A stretch of 64,000 nt of DNA from positions 67,861 to 131,860 of the forward strand of contig JANOMT010000025.1 of NCBI GenBank assembly GCA_031420415.1, read 5' to 3'. The DNA is from JANYGA01 sp031420415. Lineage in GTDB: Bacteria > Vulcanimicrobiota > Vulcanimicrobiia > Vulcanimicrobiales > Vulcanimicrobiaceae. Shown piece after piece: positions 45,446-54,845 of the stretch. Numbering within the stretch: position 1 is the first letter of the stretch; every line of letters starts with the position of its first letter. Under the pieces are notes generated by a model. That model worked only from the letters and a program-made list of their open reading frames with translations, did no database searches and had not been told where the DNA came from. The position numbers and the translations under genes are program-made.

Positions 45446-46263
45446 TATTTCGAGGCCAAGTCGCTGGGTTTGATCAAACGTACTCCGTTGCGGGCGAGGA
45501 TCGCCGTGATTTCGCTCTTGTGCGCATCGATCACCTTATTGAGTCGTGCGATCGTCGCGTTATCACCGAGACGCACGCCCATCGACATCGGGAACGCATA
45601 CTGTTCGGGTGAGCCCTGGCTGCGGCTGTTCGGCACGGCGACCACCGAGAGCTGCGGACGGTTGCGCAAAAAATACCCGACTGCGGGCTCCCACGTCACG
45701 CCGACGGCGACTTTCGACCCGACGGCATCGAGCATCTCGGTCGGCGACCCCGATGGCGAGTCCGCGGAATCGAACGGCACCGCGTGGAGGATGAGCGTGC
45801 GAATCTTCAACCCGTTTTCTGCCGGGGTATCCGCTTCGAAGCCGATCTTCAAATTTTTCAAGATCGGCGAATCCATCGAGGTGATGTCGTAGTGTTTCGC
45901 TTTGGGAAACACGAAAACGTATGACGAAATATAATACGTATGCGACGTGAGCACGTTATCGCTCGCATACGGCACGTCCATCACGACATCGCATTTTTTA
46001 GCGTAGAGCTGTTCGTGTATGAATTGATCGAAGCCACCGGTGCCTCGAGTCGACGAGTACACGTATACGAGTTTGGCGCCCATCGATTTCGCGACGAACG
46101 TGGCGATTTGGTTTTCGAAACCGGCGCCGGCCTTATTCGAATAGGGCATGTAATCGGGATCCGCACAAACGCGAAGATCCGCCGCTTGCGCGCCGGTCGA
46201 AACGACTCCGAGCGCGACGAGCGCGCCAACAAATGTACCGATGCGAGCGAAAAATTTGTGCAC
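45445..46263 (-). CDS. xoxJ: XoxJ-like periplasmic binding protein
   Basis: 272 residues from GTG 46263; signal peptide HKFFARIGTFVGALVALGVV followed by AQAADLRVC. Starts of mature MoxJ/XoxJ proteins (LRVCADPDYMPYSN, GFENQIA, CDVVMDVPY) are recognisable. XoxJ is thought to help assemble or activate the PQQ dehydrogenase. Lies 85 bases behind xoxF, with a strong hairpin in the gap. Confidence 0.88.
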   Translation of the reverse strand: MHKFFARIGTFVGALVALGVVSTGAQAADLRVCADPDYMPYSNKAGAGFENQIATFVAKSMGAKLVYVYSSTRGTGGFDQFIHEQLYAKKCDVVMDVPYASDNVLTSHTYYISSYVFVFPKAKHYDITSMDSPILKNLKIGFEADTPAENGLKIRTLILHAVPFDSADSPSGSPTEMLDAVGSKVAVGVTWEPAVGYFLRNRPQLSVVAVPNSRSQGSPEQYAFPMSMGVRLGDNATIARLNKVIDAHKSEITAILARNGVRLIKPSDLASK

Positions 46264-46299
46264 GAATAGTCCCCAGATTTCAGGTGCGGGATAATGATG

Positions 46300-46335
46300 A
46301 ATCGCCGACCCGGTGCGCACACCGGATCGGCGATT
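46300..46335 (-). other. Long intercistronic hairpin between xoxF and xoxJ
   Basis: Outer stem AATCGCCGA / TCGGCGATT (9 bp), an internal mismatch, inner stem CCGGTG / CACCGG and loop CGCA. No T-run follows, so it is not a standard terminator; it more likely protects the 3' end of xoxF mRNA or dampens expression of the downstream genes. Confidence 0.75.
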
Positions 46336-46348
46336 CGCAGGAACCCTT

Positions 46349-48118
46349 TTAGAGAGAGAAGACTACCACATCGCCGCCGAGTTGCGTGTAGCTGCCGAGA
46401 TCGAGTGCGGCGTTGACCGCACCGAGACCGGCCGTAGGGTTGGTCAGCCCGGCTGCGAGGCCGAGTGCGGCCCAGCCGCCGACACCGGAGAACACGGCCA
46501 CGTATTGCTTACCATTGTGCGTGTACGTGATCGGGTTACCGATGATGCCCGAAGGAACTTTGAACTTGTAAAGTTCGGCGCCCGTCTTGGTATCGACGCC
46601 CTTGAAGAAACCGTCCATCGTGCCGTAGAACGACACGCCGCCGGCTGTGGTGAGCGTACCACTCCAAGCTGGGAACTTCTCGGGATTCGTCCAGACGATC
46701 TTGCCGTCGCTCGGATCCCACGCGATAACCGCTCCGCGATTGCCGCCCGGGCCGGGGAACATCTTGACGATGGCGCCGACGTACGGGAAGCCGGACTTAT
46801 ATTTCACGGCAAAGGCCTTGTAGTCCATGCAATTGTGGTTGGTCGGAACGATGAAGTAGCCGGTTTGCGGATCGAACGACGCGGGTTGTTGATCTTTCGA
46901 TCCCATGGCGGCGGGGCAGATGCCCATGACGTTGACGCCGGCCTTCGGAGTTTTCGCCGCGACGACGTTGGGGCGGCCCGTGGTCGTATCGATATCCGTC
47001 GCCCAATTGACGGCGGGATCGAATTTTTTGGCGAGCAGCAATTTACCCGTGCGCCGATCGAGTTCGTAGGCGAAGCCGTTGCGATCGAAGTGCACGAGCG
47101 CCGGCGTCTTCTGACCGTGAATGTTGATGTCGGCGAGAATCATTTCGTTGACGCCGTCATAATCCCACGCGTCGTGCGGCGTCATTTGGAACGCCCATTT
47201 CGCCATACCCGTATCGGGGTTACGCGCGAAAATCGTCATCGACCACTTATTGTCGCCGGGACGTTGCGAAGGATTCCACGTGCCGGGATTGCCCGTGCCG
47301 TAATAGAGCAGATTGAGTTCGGGATCGTAGGAATACCATCCCCACGTCGTGCCGCCGCCGACTTTCCATTGGTCGGCCTTCCAGGTCTTCGTACCGGCAT
47401 TTTTAGGACCGGTGAACTCGGCGCCGATGCGAATATCGCTATCGGGGCCCGTGCTGTACGCGCGCCACGATTTTTTGCCGGTATTGAGGCTATAGGCGGT
47501 TAGGTAACCGCGAACGCCATATTCGCCGCCGGAGACGCCGACGATGACTTTGTCCTTCACCACGAGCGGTGCTGCGGTAAGCGTTTGGCCGGCTTCCGCA
47601 TCTGAATTTTTCGCGTTCCACACGACGTGGCCGTTTTCGGCGTTGAGCGCGATGACCTGACCGTCGAGTGCGTCGACGATGATCTTGCCATCACCATAGG
47701 CCACGCCACGATTGACAAGGTCGCAACACGCCACGGAGACCGCGAATGGGTCTTGTTTCGGCGTGTACTCCCACTTCGTGTGATAGTCGTTGAGATCGAC
47801 GGCAAAGACGTGATTGGGATACGCCGATTCGAAATACATCGTATCGCCGACCACGAGCGGCTGGCCCTCATGGCCGCGTGTCGCGCCGGTCGACATCGTC
47901 CAGGCGACTTTCAGGTTTTTCGCGTTCTCGGTCGTGATTTCGTTCAACGTCGAGTTGCGTGTATTGGCATAATTAAGACTGGGCATCACCCATTGGGCGC
48001 TATCCTGGCTCATGCTTGCGAGAGAGATTTTCTCTTGCGCCGTACCAGGTCTCAGCACGCCCACTACGCCGAGCGCGAGAGCGCCCACCGCGGCAACGCC
48101 GATATATAATCGCTTCAA
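46349..48118 (-). CDS. xoxF: Lanthanide-dependent PQQ methanol dehydrogenase
   Basis: 589 residues from TTG 48118, with GAGGAG seven bases upstream. Signal peptide to about residue 27. Eight-bladed propeller with the vicinal disulfide Cys131-Cys132, metal ligands Glu199 (GGEYG) and Asn277 (TGNPGTW), catalytic Asp319 and, two residues on, Asp321 in WDYDGVNE. The extra Asp is the hallmark of lanthanide-binding XoxF enzymes; calcium-type MxaF has Ala there. Oxidises methanol in the periplasm. No mxaI and no PQQ genes are in the window. Confidence 0.97.
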   Translation of the reverse strand: MKRLYIGVAAVGALALGVVGVLRPGTAQEKISLASMSQDSAQWVMPSLNYANTRNSTLNEITTENAKNLKVAWTMSTGATRGHEGQPLVVGDTMYFESAYPNHVFAVDLNDYHTKWEYTPKQDPFAVSVACCDLVNRGVAYGDGKIIVDALDGQVIALNAENGHVVWNAKNSDAEAGQTLTAAPLVVKDKVIVGVSGGEYGVRGYLTAYSLNTGKKSWRAYSTGPDSDIRIGAEFTGPKNAGTKTWKADQWKVGGGTTWGWYSYDPELNLLYYGTGNPGTWNPSQRPGDNKWSMTIFARNPDTGMAKWAFQMTPHDAWDYDGVNEMILADINIHGQKTPALVHFDRNGFAYELDRRTGKLLLAKKFDPAVNWATDIDTTTGRPNVVAAKTPKAGVNVMGICPAAMGSKDQQPASFDPQTGYFIVPTNHNCMDYKAFAVKYKSGFPYVGAIVKMFPGPGGNRGAVIAWDPSDGKIVWTNPEKFPAWSGTLTTAGGVSFYGTMDGFFKGVDTKTGAELYKFKVPSGIIGNPITYTHNGKQYVAVFSGVGGWAALGLAAGLTNPTAGLGAVNAALDLGSYTQLGGDVVVFSL

Positions 48119-48158
48119 TTAGTATCTCCTCGGGGACGTCCGACCAGGTACGGGCCGC

Positions 48159-48186
48159 AACGTTCCCCTACGCTATCCTGGGAACG
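48159..48186. promoter_or_regulatory. Inverted repeat in the xoxF / luxR-type divergent promoter
   Basis: Arms CGTTCCC (48161-48167) and GGGAACG (48180-48186) with 12 bases between; the flanks AA and GTT extend the match imperfectly. It lies in the 158-base region between xoxF and the divergent regulator and may be that regulator's site. No clear promoter hexamers can be named. Confidence 0.4.
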
Positions 48187-48276
48187 GTTCCGATAAAAGT
48201 CGGCCATTCGGATTACGTGAAAACTGCCTCTAGTCTCGGTCCCGGGTGATGAAAGGGAGTTCCGCGGCGTCCCGTA

Positions 48277-49020
48277 ATGAAACAGAGCAGGCTGGATGCA
48301 CGAATGCCACCCGGCCTCCAGAGAGCGTATCGCCTTATGATTCAACGGGAAATCAAGCCTCACGTCTCTCACGACGTCATTTGGGTCGCCGCCGTCTCCG
48401 ATCGTGAAACTTCGCGGGGAGCGCTCCTCGCGCTCATCGAGGACGACGACCAACTCGTCGTTGCGGGCTCGGCTTCATCGGCTAGTGACGCGAAGCCCTT
48501 GCTCGATATCGAGCGGCTCGATGTCATCCTCGTTAATTTGCCGCTTTCCGCGCGCCCACTCGCAGAAGGCATCGATTTCATCCGTTTTGCCAAGGCAAAG
48601 CGTCCCGACGTCGGCATCGTCTCGCTCAAGCGTGACGTCGACGAGCACTGTCTGCGCGCCGCGCTCGACGCGGGCGCGAACGCCTGTTGCATGGCGACGA
48701 CTTCGCAGCACCGCCTCGCGCAGGCAATTCGCGCCGTTGCTGAAGGCGCGACGTGGCTCGATCCCGAGGTTTCGCGGATCCTCCTCCACCCGACGCCGCC
48801 GCCCGCTGCGTTTGCGAAGCCCGTCGTGCCGCATCTCTCCCCGCGTGAACGCGAAATCTTGCGGCTTCTTACCGACGGCTATACGAACGAAGAGATCGCC
48901 GACCGTCTCACGTGCGCACCCGCGACTGTGAAAACCCACCTACTCCATCTCTTTCGCAAGCTCGGCGTCCGCGACCGCGTGAGCGCCGCCGTCACCGCAC
49001 TCCGCGGAGACCTCATCTAA
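48277..49020 (+). CDS. NarL/LuxR-type regulator with non-phosphorylatable receiver
   Basis: 247 residues; internal ATGs near residues 10 and 21 are alternative starts. The C-terminal GerE/LuxR helix-turn-helix is clear: LSPREREILRLLTDGYTNEEIADRL and ATVKTHLLHLFRKL. The N-terminal receiver keeps Lys in VSLKRD, but the phosphorylation site is Asn (DVILVNLPL), so it probably does not work by phosphorylation. Divergent from xoxF, 18 bases upstream of the TonB receptor; likely regulator of the cluster. Confidence 0.88.
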   Translation: MKQSRLDARMPPGLQRAYRLMIQREIKPHVSHDVIWVAAVSDRETSRGALLALIEDDDQLVVAGSASSASDAKPLLDIERLDVILVNLPLSARPLAEGIDFIRFAKAKRPDVGIVSLKRDVDEHCLRAALDAGANACCMATTSQHRLAQAIRAVAEGATWLDPEVSRILLHPTPPPAAFAKPVVPHLSPREREILRLLTDGYTNEEIADRLTCAPATVKTHLLHLFRKLGVRDRVSAAVTALRGDLI

Positions 49021-49038
49021 GAAACGAGCGCGCCCATC

Positions 49039-51282
49039 TTGGCCTTCGTCTTCGCCGCGGCGCTCGCGGTAACGTCCTCGTACGTCGCCGTCGTCATCGC
49101 GGATCCGTCGCCCAGAACCGCAACGACCCCCGAGGCCCGGCCTGTATCGACCACCGAAACCATCGTGGTCGTCGACGAAAATGGACGGCGGATCGACGAC
49201 GTTCACATTTCGAGGAGCGTTTCCGCGATTTTCGGTGAGATGTTCGAAATTAGCAAACGCGGATACGAGACGGTCACGTTGCACGGCCCCTTCGCCCCGC
49301 GCACCGTCGTCCGGCTCGTTCGCGTTCTTCCGGTGATCGGCTCCGTCACCGTCGCGACCGGCACCGAGAAGAACCTGCATGCCGTGCCTTTTGCCGCATC
49401 GGCGATCGACCGATCGACGATCGCGCTCGCGCAGGCCAGTTCCGTCGATCGACTTCTTCGCGCACTCCCGGGCTTCGATCGGACGCGGAGCAATAGCGCC
49501 TTCACCAACTATGGCCAACTGCGGGCCTCGTTCTCCGGGGCCGGTAACGACCGCGGTAGCGTCCTCGTCGATGGAACGCCCGCCCAAGACGGCTTCGGTG
49601 GTCAGATCGATTGGCAGGCCTATCCCAGCGACGAAGTTCAACGCGTCGAACTTTTGCGCGGTGCCGGTTCCGCGCTCTACGGTTCGGGAGCGATCGGTGG
49701 AACGCTCGACATCGCGACATTCGCACCGCGGACGGGCGCCGGCATCGCATCCGACGGGCGGCTCGCGCTCGGCTTCGGAACGAACGACGATCGGCACTCG
49801 AGCGTGCAATTGCGGACACCGATCGGCAGCACCGTCGGCCTCTCGTTTTCCGGCGTTCAATCGCAACTCGCCTACGCCGATCTTCCGCCCGCGTTCGCGA
49901 CACCGATCGATCGAATGGCGGTAAGCACGAACGGTGCGACGCATCTTCGTGCGCGCTTCGACGACGGGAAAACCAGCCTCGACGCAGCAGCAATCGCCGC
50001 ATCAGATCGGCAAGACGAAGGTCGACCGAACTACGCCTTCGATCGCTCGTTCCGACAGATCGGTGTGACCGCAACTCGATCGATCGGTGCGCTTCACGCG
50101 CGACTTTCTACGTTTGCGCGCGATACGACCATCGTCAATCTCGCCGATGTCTTTCCCGCGAAGCCCGGGACGCCGCGTTACGTGCAGCACGTGCCGACGA
50201 CGGAGAACGGCTTCGCGTTCGGACTCGCCGCACGACCGAACCTGGCGCTCGATCTTTCGCTTGCGATCGACGGGCGCCGCGTCGTCGGCACCAGCGAACA
50301 GGCAGGGCCGACGGGCGCGCTGCAAGCTCGTGGCTCGGGCGCCGAGACGACACGCGGAATCGGCGTGCAGGGCAGCTTGCGATTCAGACGAGGTGAAGTA
50401 CTCGTGGGCGTCCGAGCCGATGCGATCCGCTATGAGAATCTCGCGCTCGTGACCGTCACGGCGGCGACACCCGCACCGCTGGTCGCAACGACCACCGTCC
50501 GCTCGCGTGATGAAGGCGCCGTCTCGCCGCGCGCGGCGCTCCGTTACGATCTCTCGCCGGCGCTCGCACTGCGCTTTTCAAGCGGCGGCGGCTTTCGTGC
50601 TCCGTATCTTAACGAATTGGTTCGCGGTTTTAACATCGGCGCCGTCGTCATGGCACCCAACCCCGCGCTCGTGCCCGAACGCAGCCGCACGGACGGCGCC
50701 GGGCTCGATGCGCTCTTCGATCGCGGTCGCGGCCGCGCGACCTTGGATATCGTGCAGACGCGCGTCAGCGACGCGATCGCTTTCGCGACGGTCTCACCCA
50801 TACTCATGCAGCGTCGTAACATCGCGCGTACACAAACCGACGGCGAAACACTCACTCTCGCTGACGCGATCGGCGCGTGCGCGCGTTTGCGCGCGTCGGC
50901 AACGACACAATACGCGCGCACCATCGCATCTCCGGGCGAGACCGCGGGGAAACGCATCGCCTTCGTCCCGGAGCGCGCGGCGAATCTCGGCATCGACGCC
51001 GCGGGCCGCGGAGCGCTCGCAGGATCGCTCGACGTGTCGTACGTGGGGCAAACCTTCGCAGACGACCTCGAACGTCAACCGCTCGGGGCGGCGCTGTTGA
51101 TTGCCGCGACGTTACGTGCGACGACGAATTCGGGAACGTCGTTCTCACTGATCGGCGAGAATCTCACCCACCAAACGTATCTTTCGAGCCTCGATCGTTT
51201 CGGCACGCCGCTCGGCGTGGCATTTCGTATCGCGGTCCCGCTCGGACCGGCGCCGGAACGAACGTCGAGCTGCGCTCGCTAA
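49039..51282 (+). CDS. TonB-dependent outer-membrane receptor
   Basis: 747 residues from TTG 49039. Signal peptide, then a carboxypeptidase-like segment (VVDENGRRIDDVHIS), plug domain (LLRALPGFDRTRSN, VLVDGTPAQDGFGGQIDW, VELLRGAGSALYGSGAIGGTL) and a beta barrel ending in the usual aromatic-containing strand before a short tail. Takes up a large or scarce ligand with TonB energy. Its coupling to the regulator divergent from xoxF suggests a lanthanide-chelator ligand, as for LutH/LanA-like receptors; this is inference. Confidence 0.9.
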   Translation: MAFVFAAALAVTSSYVAVVIADPSPRTATTPEARPVSTTETIVVVDENGRRIDDVHISRSVSAIFGEMFEISKRGYETVTLHGPFAPRTVVRLVRVLPVIGSVTVATGTEKNLHAVPFAASAIDRSTIALAQASSVDRLLRALPGFDRTRSNSAFTNYGQLRASFSGAGNDRGSVLVDGTPAQDGFGGQIDWQAYPSDEVQRVELLRGAGSALYGSGAIGGTLDIATFAPRTGAGIASDGRLALGFGTNDDRHSSVQLRTPIGSTVGLSFSGVQSQLAYADLPPAFATPIDRMAVSTNGATHLRARFDDGKTSLDAAAIAASDRQDEGRPNYAFDRSFRQIGVTATRSIGALHARLSTFARDTTIVNLADVFPAKPGTPRYVQHVPTTENGFAFGLAARPNLALDLSLAIDGRRVVGTSEQAGPTGALQARGSGAETTRGIGVQGSLRFRRGEVLVGVRADAIRYENLALVTVTAATPAPLVATTTVRSRDEGAVSPRAALRYDLSPALALRFSSGGGFRAPYLNELVRGFNIGAVVMAPNPALVPERSRTDGAGLDALFDRGRGRATLDIVQTRVSDAIAFATVSPILMQRRNIARTQTDGETLTLADAIGACARLRASATTQYARTIASPGETAGKRIAFVPERAANLGIDAAGRGALAGSLDVSYVGQTFADDLERQPLGAALLIAATLRATTNSGTSFSLIGENLTHQTYLSSLDRFGTPLGVAFRIAVPLGPAPERTSSCAR

Positions 51283-52151
51283 ACGAGGGTAATATCGAGC
51301 CCGATATCGAGCGCCGTCACGCTATGCGTGAGCGCGCCGACGGAGATGATGTCGACGCCCGTCGCTGCGATCGCCGCAACCGTCGAGAGCGAGACACCGC
51401 CCGATACTTCGAGCGTCGCGCGCCCGTCCGTGCGCCGGACGGCTTCGCGCACGTCATCGAGTGCGAAATTATCGAGTAAGATCGCATCCGCGCCGCCACA
51501 CGCCAAGACCTCGTCGAGTTGCGAGAGCGTATCGACTTCGATTTCGATTCGCACGAGATGACCCGCACGCGCGCGCGAGCCTGCGAGTGCGACGGCAATA
51601 CCGCCCGCGAGAGCGATGTGGTTGTCCTTGATGAGAATCGCGTCATCGAGTCGGAAGCGGTGATTGCTTCCACCGCCCGCGCGGACCGCATATTTCTCGA
51701 GCGCACGCAGCCCGGGTAGCGTCTTGCGCGTCTCGCAGATCCGCGCGTGCGTTCCGCGCACCGCCGTGACGTATCGCGCCGTCTCCGTCGCGACGCCGCA
51801 CAAATGTGAGAGAAAGTTTAGTGCCGTACGTTCGGCGCCGAGGAGAGCGCGCGCGTCGCACGCGATCGTTGCGAGCGTCGTTTTTGCGGCGATCTCATCG
51901 CCGTCGCGACGTTCGTTTGCGAAGGTCGATGACGGATCGAGCAACGCAAACGCGGCGAGCGCGATCTCGAGGCCCGCGAGCGTTCCCGGCACGCGTGCGA
52001 CGAGCGATGCGCGCGCGTGCGTCCCCGCGGGAATGGTCGCTTCCGACGTGATGTCGCCACCGAGACCGAAGTCTTCGGCGAGTGCCGCGCGTAGGACGGG
52101 CTCGTAGATCACCCGCGGGAGCGGCGCGAGCGCGCGCGTTGTCGTCATCAT
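51279..52151 (-). CDS. nadC: Nicotinate-nucleotide pyrophosphorylase (quinolinate phosphoribosyltransferase)
   Basis: 290 residues; ATG 52151 overlaps the nadB stop (an ATG one codon on is possible). Joins quinolinate and PRPP to nicotinate mononucleotide. TRKTLPGLRALEKYAV, AGGGSNHRFRLDDAILIKDNH, and LDNF / SGGVS near the C-terminus are family blocks. Stop overlaps the convergent receptor's stop. Confidence 0.96.
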   Translation of the reverse strand: MMTTTRALAPLPRVIYEPVLRAALAEDFGLGGDITSEATIPAGTHARASLVARVPGTLAGLEIALAAFALLDPSSTFANERRDGDEIAAKTTLATIACDARALLGAERTALNFLSHLCGVATETARYVTAVRGTHARICETRKTLPGLRALEKYAVRAGGGSNHRFRLDDAILIKDNHIALAGGIAVALAGSRARAGHLVRIEIEVDTLSQLDEVLACGGADAILLDNFALDDVREAVRRTDGRATLEVSGGVSLSTVAAIAATGVDIISVGALTHSVTALDIGLDITLV

Positions 52152-53731
52152 ACCGGTTGCGCCGTGGGCAGATCCGCGAGCGTCGAAAACGATCGCTGCC
52201 CCGACACGCTCGCGAGCGCTGGGTAATCGCGACGCGCGTGGCTGCCGCGCGATTCGCGCCGACGTAGCGCGGAATGCGCGATCAATCCGCCCACGAGTGC
52301 CGCGTCGCGAACGTCGCGATCGGAATCGCCATCGCCGATCTCCGCAAGCGCACGCACCGCGCGCGCGAGACTCGTCTCGTCGCGCTCCACACCGACGTCG
52401 CGATACATGATGTCGCGAATCGCATCGATCGCGACGGGGGTAGAGCCGCCGCCAGATAGATCGGCGTCGAAGTCTCGTGACGCGAAGTCGTGCGCGTCGA
52501 TTGCGATCGCGGCCGGATGGATCGCGTCGAAGACGATCGCACGGGCGATCCGCTCGGGATAGACGACGGATTCGAGTAGCGAGTTACTCGCGAGACGATT
52601 CGCGCCATGGACGCCGCTCGCGGCGACCTCACCACACGCGTAGAGCCCCGCAACCGACGTCCGACCCTCGAGATCGATCGCGACGCCGCCCATATGGTAG
52701 TGCGCGGCGGCGACGACCGGAATCGTCGCCGTGCGCGGATCGATGCCGAAGCGCGCGCACGAAGCAAAGACCGTCGGAAAACGTTCGGGAAAGCGCGCAC
52801 CGACGGCGTTCCGCGCGTCGAGAAACGCATGACCGCCCCGCTGCGATGTTGCGAAAACGGCACGGGCGACCACATCGCGCGGCGCGAGTTCGAGCGCCGG
52901 ATCGATACCGTCCATAAAACGCGCGCCCGTCTCGTCGACGAGCCACGCGCCCTCACCACGCAACGCCTCGGTCACCAGCGGCAACGGATCGCTCGGCACG
53001 TCGAGTGCCGTCGGATGGAATTGAACGAACTCGAGATCGGCGAGCCGCGCACCGACGCGTGCCGCAAGCGCGATGCCTGCGCCACGGGACGACGTCGGGT
53101 TGGTCGTGTAGCGATAGAGGCCGCCGATCCCGCCGGTTGCGATCACGATCGCGGGCGCGTGCAACGTCGCGATTTCGCCGCCGCGATCCGCGACGACGAT
53201 CCCGCAGGCGCGTCCGCTCGCAGCGATGACTTCCAGCGCTCGCGCACCCTCGAAGGCGATGACGTTCGGACAATCGCGAACCGCGACTGCGAGCGCGCGC
53301 ACCAGTTCTGCTCCCGTCGCATCGCCGCCGGCTTTGAGAATGCGTCGACGCGAGTGTGCGGCTTCGCGACCGAGGGCATAGCGTGCCGACGCATCGAGAT
53401 CGAAGCGCACGCCGAGCTTTGCGACGCGATCGATCGCACCGGGAGCATCGGCGGCGAGCCGTGCGGCGACCCGGCGCTCGACGAGTCCAGCGCCTGCGGC
53501 GACCGTATCTTCCTCGTGCAACAAGGGCGAATCGTCGTCACCGACAGCCGCGGCAATTCCGCCCTGTGCCCACGCGGACGACGTCGATTCACCGAGCGTT
53601 CCGTATGAAACCAGCGCCACGCGACGGGGCGGCGTCCCCGCGGCGACGCGCGCGATTTCGAGTGCGGTCATCATGCCCGCGAGCCCACCGCCAACGACGA
53701 TCGCATCGAAGGTTCGTTCGCGTACCATCAT
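52148..53731 (-). CDS. nadB: L-aspartate oxidase
   Basis: 527 residues. FAD-binding VVGGGLAGMM at the N-terminus, HSRRRILKAGGDATG, EFVQFHPTAL, RGEGAWLVDETG and HYHMGGV mark the NadB branch of the succinate-dehydrogenase flavoprotein family. Oxidises aspartate to iminoaspartate for NadA. Overlaps nadA and nadC by four bases. Confidence 0.96.
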   Translation of the reverse strand: MMVRERTFDAIVVGGGLAGMMTALEIARVAAGTPPRRVALVSYGTLGESTSSAWAQGGIAAAVGDDDSPLLHEEDTVAAGAGLVERRVAARLAADAPGAIDRVAKLGVRFDLDASARYALGREAAHSRRRILKAGGDATGAELVRALAVAVRDCPNVIAFEGARALEVIAASGRACGIVVADRGGEIATLHAPAIVIATGGIGGLYRYTTNPTSSRGAGIALAARVGARLADLEFVQFHPTALDVPSDPLPLVTEALRGEGAWLVDETGARFMDGIDPALELAPRDVVARAVFATSQRGGHAFLDARNAVGARFPERFPTVFASCARFGIDPRTATIPVVAAAHYHMGGVAIDLEGRTSVAGLYACGEVAASGVHGANRLASNSLLESVVYPERIARAIVFDAIHPAAIAIDAHDFASRDFDADLSGGGSTPVAIDAIRDIMYRDVGVERDETSLARAVRALAEIGDGDSDRDVRDAALVGGLIAHSALRRRESRGSHARRDYPALASVSGQRSFSTLADLPTAQPV

Positions 53732-54762
53732 GCCGCGGTCGCCTCGTCGCGACGGACCAGCGTCATGCGTTCGACCGCACGGCGCGCGGGCCCGGCGATC
53801 GCGACGTCGATATCGATCTGCGGCGACATCGTTTCGAGCGCTCGCATGATCTTGGGCAACGTGATCCGCCGCATGTGCGGGCAGAGATTACAGGGTTGCA
53901 TGAATTCGATTTCCGGAAAGGCGTCGACGAGATTTCCCGCCATCGAGCACTCCGTAATCATCGCGACGCGCGCGGGTTTCGCGGCTTTGATGTAATCGAG
54001 CATCGCCGTGGTCGAGCCCACAAAATCGGCTTCGGCACAGACGTCGGGTGGGCACTCGGGATGTGCGAGCACGGCGATACCCGCGTGCGCGTCGCGCAAC
54101 TCGCGAATCTCAACCGCGGTGAACTTTTCGTGGACTTCGCAATGGCCTTTCCACGTCACGATTTCGACTTTCGTTTTCGTTGCAACGTACGCGGCGAGGT
54201 ATTCGTCGGGTATGAAAATCACTTTGGGCACGCCGAGCGATTCGACGACCGCCACGGCATTGGCCGACGTGCAGCACACGTCGGATTCCGCTTTGACCGC
54301 GGCCGATGTATTGACATACGTGACGACCGGCGCGCCCGGATGTTGCGCGCGAAGCGCGCGTACGTCGGCTGCCGTGATCGATTCCGCAAGGGAACAACCT
54401 GCTGCGAGATCGGGTAAGAGTACCGTCTTCGTCGGGCTCAACAACTTCGCGGTCTCGGCCATGAAATGCACGCCACACATGACGATCGTATCGGCATCGG
54501 TCGCTGCAGCTGCCTGGGCGAGCGCGAGTGAATCGCCGACGATGTCGGCGACGCAACGATAGATTTCTTGGGTCTGGTAATGATGCGCGAGGACCACGGC
54601 GTTGCGCTCGCGCTTGAGCGTTTGGATCCGCGCGACGTACGGCGCGTAAAGTTCCCACTCGGCGCGCGTGACCGTCTTCGCGATACTCGCGTAGAGATGG
54701 TCCGTCTGCGCTGCGACGGCGGGGGTGTAGGGAAGGTCCATGCGTTCGGGCGCTACGGTCAT
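53728..54762 (-). CDS. nadA: Quinolinate synthase
   Basis: 344 residues. Condenses iminoaspartate and dihydroxyacetone phosphate to quinolinate. The 4Fe-4S cysteines are in MCGVHFMAETAK, VCCTSAN and PCNLCPHM. AHHYQTQEI and CPPDVCAEADFVGST are other signatures. First gene of the nadABC operon. Confidence 0.96.
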   Translation of the reverse strand: MTVAPERMDLPYTPAVAAQTDHLYASIAKTVTRAEWELYAPYVARIQTLKRERNAVVLAHHYQTQEIYRCVADIVGDSLALAQAAAATDADTIVMCGVHFMAETAKLLSPTKTVLLPDLAAGCSLAESITAADVRALRAQHPGAPVVTYVNTSAAVKAESDVCCTSANAVAVVESLGVPKVIFIPDEYLAAYVATKTKVEIVTWKGHCEVHEKFTAVEIRELRDAHAGIAVLAHPECPPDVCAEADFVGSTTAMLDYIKAAKPARVAMITECSMAGNLVDAFPEIEFMQPCNLCPHMRRITLPKIMRALETMSPQIDIDVAIAGPARRAVERMTLVRRDEATAA

Positions 54763-54821
54763 GCAGCTTGTGACGCCACACGGAGATGCCCCGGTTTCGC
54801 TTCGCGCGTCACGATTTGAAA

Positions 54822-54845
54822 ATTATAAGTGAAACGATCGTTTCA
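54822..54845 (-). promoter_or_regulatory. nadABC promoter with a perfect 16-bp palindrome
   Basis: On the minus strand, a consensus -10 box TATAAT (54827-54822) is preceded at once by TGAAACGATCGTTTCA (54845-54830), a perfect palindrome filling the spacer up to a weak -35. The site is 60-83 bases upstream of nadA and overlaps the meaB stop. Placement in the spacer is typical of a repressor operator. No regulator gene is adjacent. Confidence 0.7.

Noticed and set aside
48190..48203. CCGATAAAAGTCGG as an operator in the xoxF promoter
   Set aside because: Only four paired bases on each side; too weak to separate from chance.
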